Shown here: positions 28,609 to 37,232 of the stretch, piece by piece | Layout of the letters: each line of letters opens with the position of its first letter | How positions within the stretch are numbered: position 1 is the first letter of the stretch | Assembly: GCF_905220975.1 (NCBI RefSeq) | Contig: NZ_CAJNBK010000001.1 | Location: forward strand, 62,001 to 126,000 | Direction: 5' to 3' | Origin: Paraburkholderia haematera | GTDB taxonomy: Bacteria; Pseudomonadota; Gammaproteobacteria; Burkholderiales; Burkholderiaceae | Length of the DNA: 64,000 bases | Made by a program: the position numbers and the translations under genes | The notes under the pieces: generated by a model | What the model was told of the DNA's origin: nothing | Databases searched by the model: none | What the model saw: the letters and a program-made list of their open reading frames with translations, nothing else

Positions 28609-29526
28609 TTACTGGACAGCAGAACTCGAAGGAACGTCAAAGGTGTCGAGCGACAATTGCGAATACAAACGGTGGTTTAGCAACACTTGCATAATGGCCC
28701 TCATCGATTCGCCTGTCGGAACGATACGACCAGCATCATCGAATTGAATGTTCCAGCCTTGTTGCACGTTGACTTGTCTTAGGCGGGTCATGTAGGCGTT
28801 GTCTGAGTAGTGCCCTTTCTGCTGTATGACGGCCATTCGCCGCAGATGCATTGTGTTAGTCCCTACATGTTCAATCAACGGCCCCATGTCGGCAAATCTG
28901 GCTGTGAAAGCAGCGTCCTGCTGCAATTCGTCGAATGAATTCGCGTACTCGACCTTGTAGCTCAGTATCGTTTCGAAAGCTCGCTTATCCATGATGAACA
29001 GGTCCTCACCGAAGACCACGAAGTCAAGAGACTTTGCAATTGTGAAACTACGATCCTCGACAAGATCCATCTGATTTGCCCGCATCACAACGTTGATGAC
29101 GCTCCTGGCCTTTCTTGTTTTCCATGAGTCTGTAACCCGTTTTACGCAATAGAGAATCTGAGTGCCACTTCGAAGGCGTAGCAGATAGCCCGCGACATTC
29201 AGTAAATCTCTTTCGCCAGCAATCCGATGCTCCTCGGCCGGTGCGTCAACAAGTGCCGCGAGGTCTGAAAAACATGTTTCGTCTGTTCCAACGTGCAAGC
29301 AGCTCACTTCGTTGCGCTGGGCTGTAAGTTCGTAGTCTTCGACCTCCGTATGGGCCAGAAGTGACGCGCTAACGATGCGCTTCAGTTCCTCCACGAGCGC
29401 GTCGGTCACCTCGATGGATTTAGCGTTAAAGCCTCCCGCTTGGCGTTTTTTGAAAGTCCATAACGATAAGCTTGCGCCTGCTAGGTCGAAATTTCTGCAC
29501 CCATTGAGGGCTTGCTCTTTAGTCAT
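28609..29526 (-). CDS. kwaB: Kiwa anti-phage protein KwaB (DUF4868)
   Basis: 305 residues of the DUF4868 family (LDFVVFGEDLFIMDKRAFETILSYK is the conserved region). In known Kiwa systems KwaB works with the membrane protein KwaA to block phage DNA functions after infection. Its start overlaps the kwaA stop by eight bases, so the two are translationally coupled. Length and gene order are those of described Kiwa operons. Confidence 0.85.
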   Translation of the reverse strand: MTKEQALNGCRNFDLAGASLSLWTFKKRQAGGFNAKSIEVTDALVEELKRIVSASLLAHTEVEDYELTAQRNEVSCLHVGTDETCFSDLAALVDAPAEEHRIAGERDLLNVAGYLLRLRSGTQILYCVKRVTDSWKTRKARSVINVVMRANQMDLVEDRSFTIAKSLDFVVFGEDLFIMDKRAFETILSYKVEYANSFDELQQDAAFTARFADMGPLIEHVGTNTMHLRRMAVIQQKGHYSDNAYMTRLRQVNVQQGWNIQFDDAGRIVPTGESMRAIMQVLLNHRLYSQLSLDTFDVPSSSAVQ

Positions 29527-30112
29527 TTTTGTTTGCCTTCAAAACGTAGATCCCTTGGACGAGGCAGGACCTAAGTGCCTGGTCGGGTACGACGTTGTCT
29601 CTCGAAAGCGCTCGCAGTGTTCTACGATTGCCCTCGATGTCTGCTTGGACTTCGTAAAGTTGCCACCCGGCTGCCAGCAACAATGGATTCATGAGGATCT
29701 GACCAGACCGGTACGTGATGATGAACAACCAGATCATGAATAGACCAAAGCCAACAACCTTGCCCGTGCTGCCGAGCTCTACCCCCATGAATGACACGAT
29801 GTACGGGAACGCATAGTTGATCAAATCATTAGGGATCGACTTGCTTTCCTTTATCGTCATCTCCGTTGTGCCGTTCAGGTGTCTCAGCAGCCATAGGAAA
29901 AAGACAAGGCTCACACCGGTGGCCACTATGAAAAGATAGGCCATCGTCGGATGCGCAACGTGTGGGATATCGCATGATCGCCAAAACTGGAGAGATTTGC
30001 AAAGCGGTCGGCCCCAGTCCTCATTCGGTATGTCCTGAACGGCCAGGATCAGCGCTAGAGGAAAATAAGATCCCAAAAACAACGATATCGCTGGAATCAG
30101 CTTAATTTGCAT
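29519..30112 (-). CDS. kwaA: Kiwa anti-phage membrane protein KwaA
   Basis: 197 residues with four membrane segments: about 4-26 (AISLFLGSYFPLALIL), 57-78, 97-116 and 121-138. A cytoplasmic tail follows. In known Kiwa systems KwaA sits in the inner membrane, senses infection, and assembles with KwaB. The identification rests on topology, size and coupling to a DUF4868 gene. Confidence 0.82.
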   Translation of the reverse strand: MQIKLIPAISLFLGSYFPLALILAVQDIPNEDWGRPLCKSLQFWRSCDIPHVAHPTMAYLFIVATGVSLVFFLWLLRHLNGTTEMTIKESKSIPNDLINYAFPYIVSFMGVELGSTGKVVGFGLFMIWLFIITYRSGQILMNPLLLAAGWQLYEVQADIEGNRRTLRALSRDNVVPDQALRSCLVQGIYVLKANKND

Positions 30113-30294
30113 CGCTACCTCATGGACGCTGCACTATACGGCCTTCAGCATCAACACTTTTGTTTTCCAGATGCCGCACTGATCGGGCACACCGATGAAT
30201 GGTTGCTGATTCGCTACGGTCAATTACTCCACTGGGTTTGAAGCGGGTTGCCAAATATACACCATCTACGCCATATGCTTGAATCTAGCGTTCC

Positions 30295-31833
30295 TTAGTT
30301 TAAGCTCTCGTCAAGCGCGCGAAGTAGGTCAAGTGCGCCTCCCTGCAATCCAATACCTTTCTGTGGATCGATAGCGTAGTCGTCGGTGTTGATTCGGATG
30401 ACGCGCGGGCCGTTTCGTTCGCTTATGTTTCGAACAGTCGGAATGGCGCCGCCCGCACCTACCTCGATAACGACCAATCGTTCGACGCTTAACAGCCACG
30501 CTTCGAATCGCATACGCTGACGCTTCTCACGAGTTTCAGTCCAGTCCCAATCGTTGAACATCAGGATATTCGGTCGGGCTACGCTGCCGCACTTCGGACA
30601 ACGCGGAAGCGGTGATGTCAGGAAGCATTGCTCGTCGTCGACTTCGGGTTGGAATTGACCCGCCGACCAGACATCGTGCAAACAGGCGCGGGAGCATTGC
30701 AAGAAGTGGATGGAACCGTGGCATTCGACAACGCGGTTCTCTGGAAAGCCTGCCTTCTGGAAGTGCCCGTCCACGTTGCTGGTGAACACGAACGCGCCGC
30801 GCGCCGTCATCGATGACCAGCGCCGAAGGATGTCGTAACCGGCATGTGGAACAGTGCGGCGATAGAGATTGAGCCGGTGCCCGTAGAATCCCCACGTTCG
30901 TATCGGATGATTTCGGAATGCTTCGCCGTTAGCGATGTCCTGAAAACCGAAGCCTTCGGCCTTCAACGCCGGGTACGCTCGCCAGAAGCCATTCTCGCCA
31001 CGGAAGTCCGGCAATCCCGAATCGACGCCCATACCTGCGCCAGCCGTAATCAGGATTCCGTCAGCGTCGCGTAGCCAGTCGGCGATCTTCAGTTGTTCGT
31101 TTATGGTGGTCATGGCCAGTGATCGGTATATCGATTCGCTGTGCACGGCAGCGTGGGCATTCGTCACGCTGATCACGATCTGTTCGAGCTTGACGCCCTC
31201 CAAATCGTCACGAAGGAACGTCTCAAAATCGGCGACGTGTTGTTTGTTCTCGGCTTTGATCCGTTCGAGCAGTTGGAGCCTGACGATTTCCGAATCAGGC
31301 AGATCGAACATCGACTCTTTGGTCAATCCGAGTTCATCCAGTACACCCTGCGTATCGTTCGTCAGGCAATGAATGTCCCAACGAAAAGCAAGATCAAACA
31401 GTCGAACGAAATTTGTGACAGATAGCCACCGGATCATCACGCCATCGCAAAGGTCGCATTCGAGCTGGGCGAGCTTGCGTAGGGATCGTGGTACGTCGCT
31501 TTGTTTCTGTTTGAGGAAGTGTTCGATCTGATCGGAGACCACATGCCGGGCCTTGCCAATGAAATCAGTCAGATCATCGACTTCCCACTTGGGGTGCGTC
31601 GCAAATTCGATGAACCATTTCAGAACGATCTGCGTGTACGGCTCGTCGGCAGCTTCGCGAGCGATTTCGAGTGGCGAGAAATGTCCGGTCACGATGCGTA
31701 CCGGTAACAGAAACGGTATCGCCGCCTTCAGAAGCTTGACGGTTTCTGTCAATGCTCCCGCTGCGATATCGTCAGTCACGCGCAGGTCACGTTGGGTATT
31801 GATTAGCAGGTCCGCTATGCTCGTCGTTGTCAT
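30295..31833 (-). CDS. SIR2-family protein with unknown N-terminal domain
   Basis: 512 residues. Residues 241-512 are a complete SIR2 domain: NAD-binding GAGMGVDSGLPDFRG (from Gly265), TSNVDGHF, catalytic CHGSIH, and a four-cysteine zinc site ending CPKC. The first 240 residues are helical and unrecognised. An internal ATG at 31,113 would give a standalone sirtuin, but it lacks a ribosome binding site, so I favour the fusion. SIR2 domains act as deacylases or, in several defence systems, as NADases. Its place 182 bases before kwaA suggests a defence role. Confidence 0.82.
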   Translation of the reverse strand: MTTTSIADLLINTQRDLRVTDDIAAGALTETVKLLKAAIPFLLPVRIVTGHFSPLEIAREAADEPYTQIVLKWFIEFATHPKWEVDDLTDFIGKARHVVSDQIEHFLKQKQSDVPRSLRKLAQLECDLCDGVMIRWLSVTNFVRLFDLAFRWDIHCLTNDTQGVLDELGLTKESMFDLPDSEIVRLQLLERIKAENKQHVADFETFLRDDLEGVKLEQIVISVTNAHAAVHSESIYRSLAMTTINEQLKIADWLRDADGILITAGAGMGVDSGLPDFRGENGFWRAYPALKAEGFGFQDIANGEAFRNHPIRTWGFYGHRLNLYRRTVPHAGYDILRRWSSMTARGAFVFTSNVDGHFQKAGFPENRVVECHGSIHFLQCSRACLHDVWSAGQFQPEVDDEQCFLTSPLPRCPKCGSVARPNILMFNDWDWTETREKRQRMRFEAWLLSVERLVVIEVGAGGAIPTVRNISERNGPRVIRINTDDYAIDPQKGIGLQGGALDLLRALDESLN

Positions 31834-31863
31834 CGTATCGGTGCTCGCGTTCGACTGCCGCGC

Positions 31864-32193
31864 TCAATATTCACTCGGAAATAGTACACACGTTGAGGAC
31901 TGGTCGCCTTCCGTGATGATCCACACTCGCTTGCCCGCGACCTCGTATGCCGAAAACGTGCGTCCGCCGTGGATCGCTCCCAACAGGTTTGCTTCGGCAT
32001 CGTTCGGCGTGACGTCGCCCCAATCGCCATGTTCGTGACGATGTAGGTACGGATAGATATCGGCGGCTTCACGTTCGAGGTGTTCGAGTACGGCGCGAGT
32101 GACAACGACTCGACCGAGTTCGATCAACGGGAAAGCGAAACCCGCGAACCGATCATTGGTCGCCGATGTGGTGCGGTCATTGGTGTCGGACAT
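31864..32193 (-). CDS. conserved small island/plasmid-associated protein
   Basis: 109 residues behind AAGGAG. The core HEHGDWGDVTPNDAEANLLGA followed by FSAYEVAGKRVWIITEGD is a pattern I know from small proteins encoded on many proteobacterial plasmids and islands. No biochemical function is established. It precedes the SIR2 gene by 30 bases on the same strand, so it may be the first gene of that transcript. Confidence 0.65.
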   Translation of the reverse strand: MSDTNDRTTSATNDRFAGFAFPLIELGRVVVTRAVLEHLEREAADIYPYLHRHEHGDWGDVTPNDAEANLLGAIHGGRTFSAYEVAGKRVWIITEGDQSSTCVLFPSEY

Positions 32194-32234
32194 TTCGTTT
32201 ACTCCTTGCCAGCGGTAATGTGGTTTCGATAGGC

Positions 32235-32263
32235 GAAAAAAAACCAGGGCGGGTGCCCTGGTT
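32235..32263 (-). terminator. Rho-independent terminator (minus strand)
   Basis: AACCAGGG and CCCTGGTT pair around a six-base loop, followed in the minus direction by eight T residues. It should end the transcript of the LprI-like gene and isolate it from the small gene at 32,193. Confidence 0.8.
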
Positions 32264-32337
32264 CGTTGGTCGGATCAGCGACCGTGTCGTGTGAAGGTGG
32301 CTGGATCGCCACCTCATTACGATGGGAATCGAGAACA

Positions 32338-32694
32338 TCAATGTCCGATAGACCCGTCCGTATTGACTGCCCCGCTATTCACGAGGCGTTCATGTTGAAG
32401 CTGGTTGTATCGCGTGTCATACGCCTTCGCGATGCAATCGACGGTCTGACAGGTGTTTCGTGTCTTGAGCCACAGGCGCTGTTCCTGTTTGACGTGATTC
32501 GGATTGTCTGATGCCTGTAGCGCCTCTTTGTACATATCGGCGTTGACCGAGTCGGCAGACGATAGCGTCGAATCGGCGCAAATCATCTTCTCGACCTTGG
32601 ACGAGGCTTTCGCACAGTTGAAGGCCGGGCCATCGGCGAACGCTGCTGTTGACGCGGCTAGCATGAGCGAAGCGAAGACAATGCGGGTTTTCAT
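32338..32694 (-). CDS. secreted LprI-like protein (DUF1311 family)
   Basis: 118 residues from the ATG at 32,694, giving a clean signal peptide (MKTRIVFASLMLAASTAAFA). The mature part has the LprI pattern: FNCAKASSKVEKMICAD, then a helix ending in LWLKTRNTC, with four conserved cysteines. One mycobacterial family member inhibits host lysozyme; most are unstudied. It should be periplasmic. Confidence 0.75.
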   Translation of the reverse strand: MKTRIVFASLMLAASTAAFADGPAFNCAKASSKVEKMICADSTLSSADSVNADMYKEALQASDNPNHVKQEQRLWLKTRNTCQTVDCIAKAYDTRYNQLQHERLVNSGAVNTDGSIGH

Positions 32695-32735
32695 TTTTTC
32701 TATGTGTTGTCGTAGAGGGTGGATAGACGGGCGCG

Positions 32736-33275
32736 TTACATCCCACAAACCCGTTCTGTGTTGCGGAGCCTCGCACCGAGCATCTGGGAAGCCTCTTGAT
32801 AGACGGGCGACATGCTCAGGTCATTTTCAGCATCAGGAGTTTTGCTATTTCGGAGCGCATTCAGATGGGCATGGATATTGTCGCTCAAAGGCACCGTTGC
32901 GTGGACTAACTGAACGACACTCGCGTTACAACCCGGACGCTGCTGTTCCTGTAGTTCACCGTTGTCGGAAAGATCAGCTAGCTTTTTTATTCCTGCAAAT
33001 ATGGCGGCAAGCTCTTTGCGCTCAGGGGATGCGTAGGATGCTCGAATTACGGACGAATTTTCGCCGCCGTTAGAGGATTGAAAGTCGTTACTATCGTTTG
33101 ACTTCCGCGCAGCGTGAGACATGACTGCGGCGAGTATCCAACACGCAAAAAACGGAATCAGAAGTTTGCGCCGCGATGGGACACTGTTGCCGGTGCGTAA
33201 TGCCAATTGCGGGCGAACTAGCAGAACGAAAAATCCAACTGTGGCTGCTGCGAACAGTATGGCGAGCGTATGCAT
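32736..33275 (-). CDS. hypothetical membrane protein
   Basis: 179 residues with two N-terminal membrane segments (about 3-20 and 39-56) and a soluble C-terminal part. No family recognised. It lies 41 bases upstream of the LprI-like gene on the same strand and may be co-transcribed with it. Confidence 0.55.
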   Translation of the reverse strand: MHTLAILFAAATVGFFVLLVRPQLALRTGNSVPSRRKLLIPFFACWILAAVMSHAARKSNDSNDFQSSNGGENSSVIRASYASPERKELAAIFAGIKKLADLSDNGELQEQQRPGCNASVVQLVHATVPLSDNIHAHLNALRNSKTPDAENDLSMSPVYQEASQMLGARLRNTERVCGM

Positions 33276-33358
33276 GATGGGCTATCTCAACGTTGGATTC
33301 GCGCTACCCAACGGATAGCGCGAGATTCTCAGTGGCAGGTGATGATGGTTACGACCGA

Positions 33359-34561
33359 TTACTGCGTGACCGAAACCCCGTAGCTTGCAGACAAGCTGTC
33401 GATCTTTCCTTGATACGGAATGATCCAGTTCAGCCAAGTGATGCCATTGGGGAACGCTGCGTTGTTCGAGTAGATCTGAGTGTTCACATTACCAACGATC
33501 TTTTCGACATCGCTGAAGCCGTAGATGCTAGCGTCGTATGTCAGGTGAACGTTCGTGGTGTAGATCGCTCCATTCACTGACAGGATGTCGAGTGCCGTTT
33601 CGAATTGCTGGTTATACGGAAGCTCGGTTATGTTGGACTGCGAGTACGTGTTGTCGCCGTTGTTTTTGAAAATTGTCGGCACCCAGTTGCCTTGTTTGTC
33701 GTCCGGCGCATTGCCGCCGAAGAACAGATCGAGCTTGCCACTGTTGTTGAAGTCGATTAGCTCGGCCGTGAAGATTTCGGCAAAGCACGAGGGGCAGTTG
33801 CCGCCAAGCGGCGTTCCATCTGTTCCGTATGCAATGACCTTCGGCAGGCGCGTAAAGTTTTGGCTGAATGTGCCGTCTTTGTTGTTGGTGAGGAAGTATG
33901 GGGTTTTCGCCACATTCGTGTCGGTCACAACAATATCATCGTAGCCGTTGCTATTGAAATCGGCCGCCGAAGCGCTATGGAAGTACCCCGTGTATGGCAG
34001 AGTGACGTTTTTGTACGTGCCGTCAGGCTGACTCAGGAGCATGTGAGGCTGTTCGCCCGAGTACGGCGCTGCATCGAAACCCGTGCAGGCGAAGAACACA
34101 TCAGGCTTACCGTCACCGTTGAGATCGCCGACGATGGCCTTTCGGGGATGGAGACAGCCAACGTTGTTCGACAAGATATCGGACGTGTGATCGATCCACT
34201 GACCATTCACACTCTTGTAGAAATGGATGTGGCCGTATTTGTTCGCTGTCGATGGGTCGCTCGGATTGTATTCGAGGCTGTGCGTAACCATCGAATACGT
34301 GCCGTCATGAAAGAAGTCGGCAAAGGCCACAGAATTGCTTTGCGTGACTTCAACCGGTAGCGTTTGTGGACCTAGCGCGGCAGCGGCCGTGACCTTGTTC
34401 AGGTACGAAGTCTTTTGGACCGGAATGGGCGTGGCTGCTGCTGGTGTCGATGCCGCTGCGGGTGCAGACGCTGGCGAACTACTTCCACCACCACCTCCGC
34501 AAGCTGAAACCAATACTGCGCTTACCCCGATAGCCAATGCTGTTGCAACTTTCAACATCAT
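33359..34561 (-). CDS. FG-GAP/VCBS-repeat lipoprotein
   Basis: 400 residues. A signal peptide with lipobox VSAC is followed by poly-Gly and an Ala/Pro/Ser linker. The rest has repeated calcium-binding-like loops (GDLNGDGKPDVFF, ADFNSNGYDDIVV, IDFNNSGKLDLFF), typical of FG-GAP or VCBS beta-propellers. It should be lipid-anchored in the outer membrane or facing the periplasm. The ligand is unknown. Confidence 0.75.
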   Translation of the reverse strand: MMLKVATALAIGVSAVLVSACGGGGGSSSPASAPAAASTPAAATPIPVQKTSYLNKVTAAAALGPQTLPVEVTQSNSVAFADFFHDGTYSMVTHSLEYNPSDPSTANKYGHIHFYKSVNGQWIDHTSDILSNNVGCLHPRKAIVGDLNGDGKPDVFFACTGFDAAPYSGEQPHMLLSQPDGTYKNVTLPYTGYFHSASAADFNSNGYDDIVVTDTNVAKTPYFLTNNKDGTFSQNFTRLPKVIAYGTDGTPLGGNCPSCFAEIFTAELIDFNNSGKLDLFFGGNAPDDKQGNWVPTIFKNNGDNTYSQSNITELPYNQQFETALDILSVNGAIYTTNVHLTYDASIYGFSDVEKIVGNVNTQIYSNNAAFPNGITWLNWIIPYQGKIDSLSASYGVSVTQ

Positions 34562-34749
34562 TTTTTGTTCTCGTCTGAGTTGGTATTGCTTCTTCGATTA
34601 CGTTGAGTTTGACGCACGATGCCCGATGGCTATGTAGCCAAACTCAACGGCCAAACGCGCTGCCACGTCATTGACGAGGCAACGCAGATTCGGAGCGCGG
34701 GCGCATCCTTGTACGCCCGGTTATTCAATACGTCAGGCACGGTTCGCGA

Positions 34750-35088
34750 TTAGAGCTGGACGAGCTGATAGACGATGGCCTGCACTTCCGGATCGTTCTT
34801 GCGAAGCAACGACGCAAAGCGGGAAATCAGCAGGCGGTTTTTCTTCGTCTCGATCCGGTTGATCTGACGGATGACCACCGGATCGAACGGGCGCCCGGGC
34901 TTCAAATCTTCGATTGCCGACTTCGCGAGTGCCGTGCGTTCCGCGTCCAGTTCCTGCAAGGCAGCGCGGAATTTCTCCGGCGTCTCGGTTGCGGGAGATT
35001 TGCGGACGGGCTTCGCGTTCGTGCTTGCCGGTACTTCGGCAGTGGTCACAGGGGCAGCCGTCGTTTTCGATTCCGGTTTCGTGTTCAT
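34750..35088 (-). CDS. small hypothetical protein
   Basis: 112 residues from the ATG at 35,088 (an upstream start at 35,112 lacks a ribosome binding site). The N-terminal 40 residues are low complexity, the rest helical and charged (ERTALAKSAIEDLKPGR). No family recognised. Confidence 0.55.
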   Translation of the reverse strand: MNTKPESKTTAAPVTTAEVPASTNAKPVRKSPATETPEKFRAALQELDAERTALAKSAIEDLKPGRPFDPVVIRQINRIETKKNRLLISRFASLLRKNDPEVQAIVYQLVQL

Positions 35089-35359
35089 AGCTTTCTCCAA
35101 ATGGTTCGTCAAATCGACAGTTAAATACTATCCAGAGTTTGGGGATTCGTACATATGTTTGCTAGAAAAATCAATGGTTTACGCTTCAAATCTTTGGGTG
35201 ACCGCGTCGGGCGACGAAATACACTTGAAAGCCGGAACATTGCATCTTCGACAAATTTCTTTTGAAAATATGATGTTAAACGTCACACTGTGATACGGCA
35301 CTTCATGGGATTTCTTTAGGGCTCAGCGGACCATTACGACCGTGCGTAAAAGGTCACAT

Positions 35360-35707
35360 ATGGACGAGCTACAGAAGGCCGGGTTAGTGAAGGCCGTTGG
35401 GCAAGCTATAGCATTGCGGCGTGCTGCCGCTGGGCTATCGCAAGAAAGAGTTGCGGAGGCGCTGGGGATCACACGGGAAGCGGTGTCTCGAATGGAGACA
35501 GGCGTAGCAGTTCCATCAGTCGTGCGACTTGCCGAACTAGCGGAAATTTTCAGCTGTGGGATAGAGGAGCTGTTGACCGATGTGTCAAGCAGAAGAATCG
35601 ATCAGGCGAGGACTATGGTGGACTTGTTTGACGGATTGGCCGATGACAAGCGCCAGCTACTCGTCAGCATCATCAGACAGATTGCGCAAGGTTTCGGTGA
35701 GCGTTGA
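35360..35707 (+). CDS. XRE-family transcription regulator
   Basis: 115 residues from the ATG seven bases after AAAGG; a GTG at 35,342 is an alternative. The helix-turn-helix spans about residues 15-65 (GLSQERVAEALGITREAVSRME). It lies next to the restriction-modification group and may be its control protein, though it is longer than typical C proteins. The 270 bases before it are A+T-rich and should hold its promoter. Confidence 0.85.
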   Translation: MDELQKAGLVKAVGQAIALRRAAAGLSQERVAEALGITREAVSRMETGVAVPSVVRLAELAEIFSCGIEELLTDVSSRRIDQARTMVDLFDGLADDKRQLLVSIIRQIAQGFGER

Positions 35708-35720
35708 CAGCGGTGACTCC

Positions 35721-36170
35721 CTAATGGGCCGCTGACGCTGTTGATCGTGCAGTGCCTAAAAATTCTTCAAGGCGTTCAGTCAGCAATTCAACGTTTTTCA
35801 ATTCGCATTGCCAGACCACAAGTGTTTTCCACCCCAGTGCTTCGAGGGCGGCGACCGTTTCGGTGTCTCGCGCTCGCGTGCGTTCGATCTTAGGGGCCCA
35901 GAAGTCCAAGTTGGTGCGCGGCAGTCGCCCAAGCCGACAGTCTCGGTGTCCGTGCCAGAAACATCCGTGGACGAAAATAACCTTTTTCTTCTTAGAAAAA
36001 ACGATATCGGGTCTGCCGCGTAGATTTGGTCCGTGCAGCCGAAATCTGTAGCCCATCCGGTGCAACAAGCCGCGAACGAAGAGTTCGGGAGTGGTGTTCT
36101 TCGACGTTACTCGAGACATCAGCCAACTGCGTTTCTCGCGCGATAGTTTGTCCATTTGCACAGTTACCAC
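35721..36170 (-). CDS. vsr: very short patch repair endonuclease Vsr
   Basis: 149 residues with the full Vsr pattern: MSRVTSKNTTPELFVRGLL, LRGRPDIVFSKKKKVIFVHG, then CFWHGH, then NLDFWAPKI and a final VVWQCELK. It nicks T:G mismatches that arise by deamination of 5-methylcytosine. Its presence beside a C5-methyltransferase gene fits. It is divergent from the candidate endonuclease gene (74-base gap). Confidence 0.92.
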   Translation of the reverse strand: MVTVQMDKLSREKRSWLMSRVTSKNTTPELFVRGLLHRMGYRFRLHGPNLRGRPDIVFSKKKKVIFVHGCFWHGHRDCRLGRLPRTNLDFWAPKIERTRARDTETVAALEALGWKTLVVWQCELKNVELLTERLEEFLGTARSTASAAH

Positions 36171-36244
36171 TGGCTAGGATGTATCTAAATTAACGGTCGC
36201 AACAAAAATCCGATGCGCAGCCTTTACGCTGTTGAGCGCGAATC

Positions 36245-37168
36245 GTGCCAGGGATTCGCGGGATTTTTGGTAAGCTGACTGAGCTTTCAGAAGACAACTA
36301 TGCACGCCTCATGCCTAAAAGCCAAAAAACCATTGTTATAGAGCACATCTTCGACAGCCTGTACGACCCGGTCTCAGGCAGGCTTGAAAGAACCATAGTC
36401 ACCGCGACCGACGTGCAAGACGCAAAACGCTTCTGCAATGAGCATCACGGGACGACGATAAAACTGGACAGTAATCCCTTCAACTTCATGAAGGATATCG
36501 TTCGAGGAACGGGCGCGGCGAGAATATGGCCAGACAGGGTGCGCCAACTGGGATTTGTCGGCGAACAAGCGACCGGCGACGGCAAGGTATTCGAATTTCT
36601 TCCCGTCGTGGCGGGCACCTCGGAAGGATTTGAGGTTAATTTTCGCCCGACCGCTGACACGCCGACCTTTCCTGTTCAAAGCCTAAGCCTTCCCGTAGCG
36701 TCGAAGGCGCTGGGGCGTACGGACGAGTCGTGGCTTTTGCAGGTAGCTGTTAACCTCCGTATCGTTGAAAGCCATTTTGCCATTGGCGAGAAAAAGCAGA
36801 TAGAAGCTGTAGAGCTGAACCACCTACAAATGGACGTCAAGCTCCGGCGCGTTCAGATCGACGCGCTATTTTTAGCGAAATGCGAGCCCGGTTTGGAGAA
36901 CCAATCGGGCGGAGTGCTGATCACAGTGGAGGCTAAGCAGGGCAATCAGCGAATTCTGACTGAGCAGATTGCCAGGCAGGTAAAAGCGGCTTTTGAGTCA
37001 ACCGATAACGACATCGTTATACCGATTGCGATAGCCGCAGTCCGCGGCAAGGGCGTGTACGTGGTCGAATTCAGCGCGGTTAGTCGTGCCGAAGCACCGA
37101 GTTTCAGTTCGCCCGTTTTTCACCGTGACGCCATGTATACCCTTCTTCCGACCGTAAAAGGTATCTGA
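36245..37168 (+). CDS. candidate type II restriction endonuclease
   Basis: 307 residues, no named family recognised. A PD-(D/E)XK-like core is visible at the C terminus: VQIDALFLAKC, then VLITVEAKQGNQR (E-x-K). Placement between vsr and a convergent C5-methyltransferase gene makes it the probable cognate restriction enzyme. The GTG start has no clear ribosome binding site; an ATG at 36,311 would remove 22 residues that look coding. Confidence 0.6.
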   Translation: MPGIRGIFGKLTELSEDNYARLMPKSQKTIVIEHIFDSLYDPVSGRLERTIVTATDVQDAKRFCNEHHGTTIKLDSNPFNFMKDIVRGTGAARIWPDRVRQLGFVGEQATGDGKVFEFLPVVAGTSEGFEVNFRPTADTPTFPVQSLSLPVASKALGRTDESWLLQVAVNLRIVESHFAIGEKKQIEAVELNHLQMDVKLRRVQIDALFLAKCEPGLENQSGGVLITVEAKQGNQRILTEQIARQVKAAFESTDNDIVIPIAIAAVRGKGVYVVEFSAVSRAEAPSFSSPVFHRDAMYTLLPTVKGI

Positions 37169-37232
37169 GGGGCATCCGACCGCTCTTGCGAGCGGCCGGC
37201 GACTATGGAGAGGACCCAGCGGCGACTTGCTA

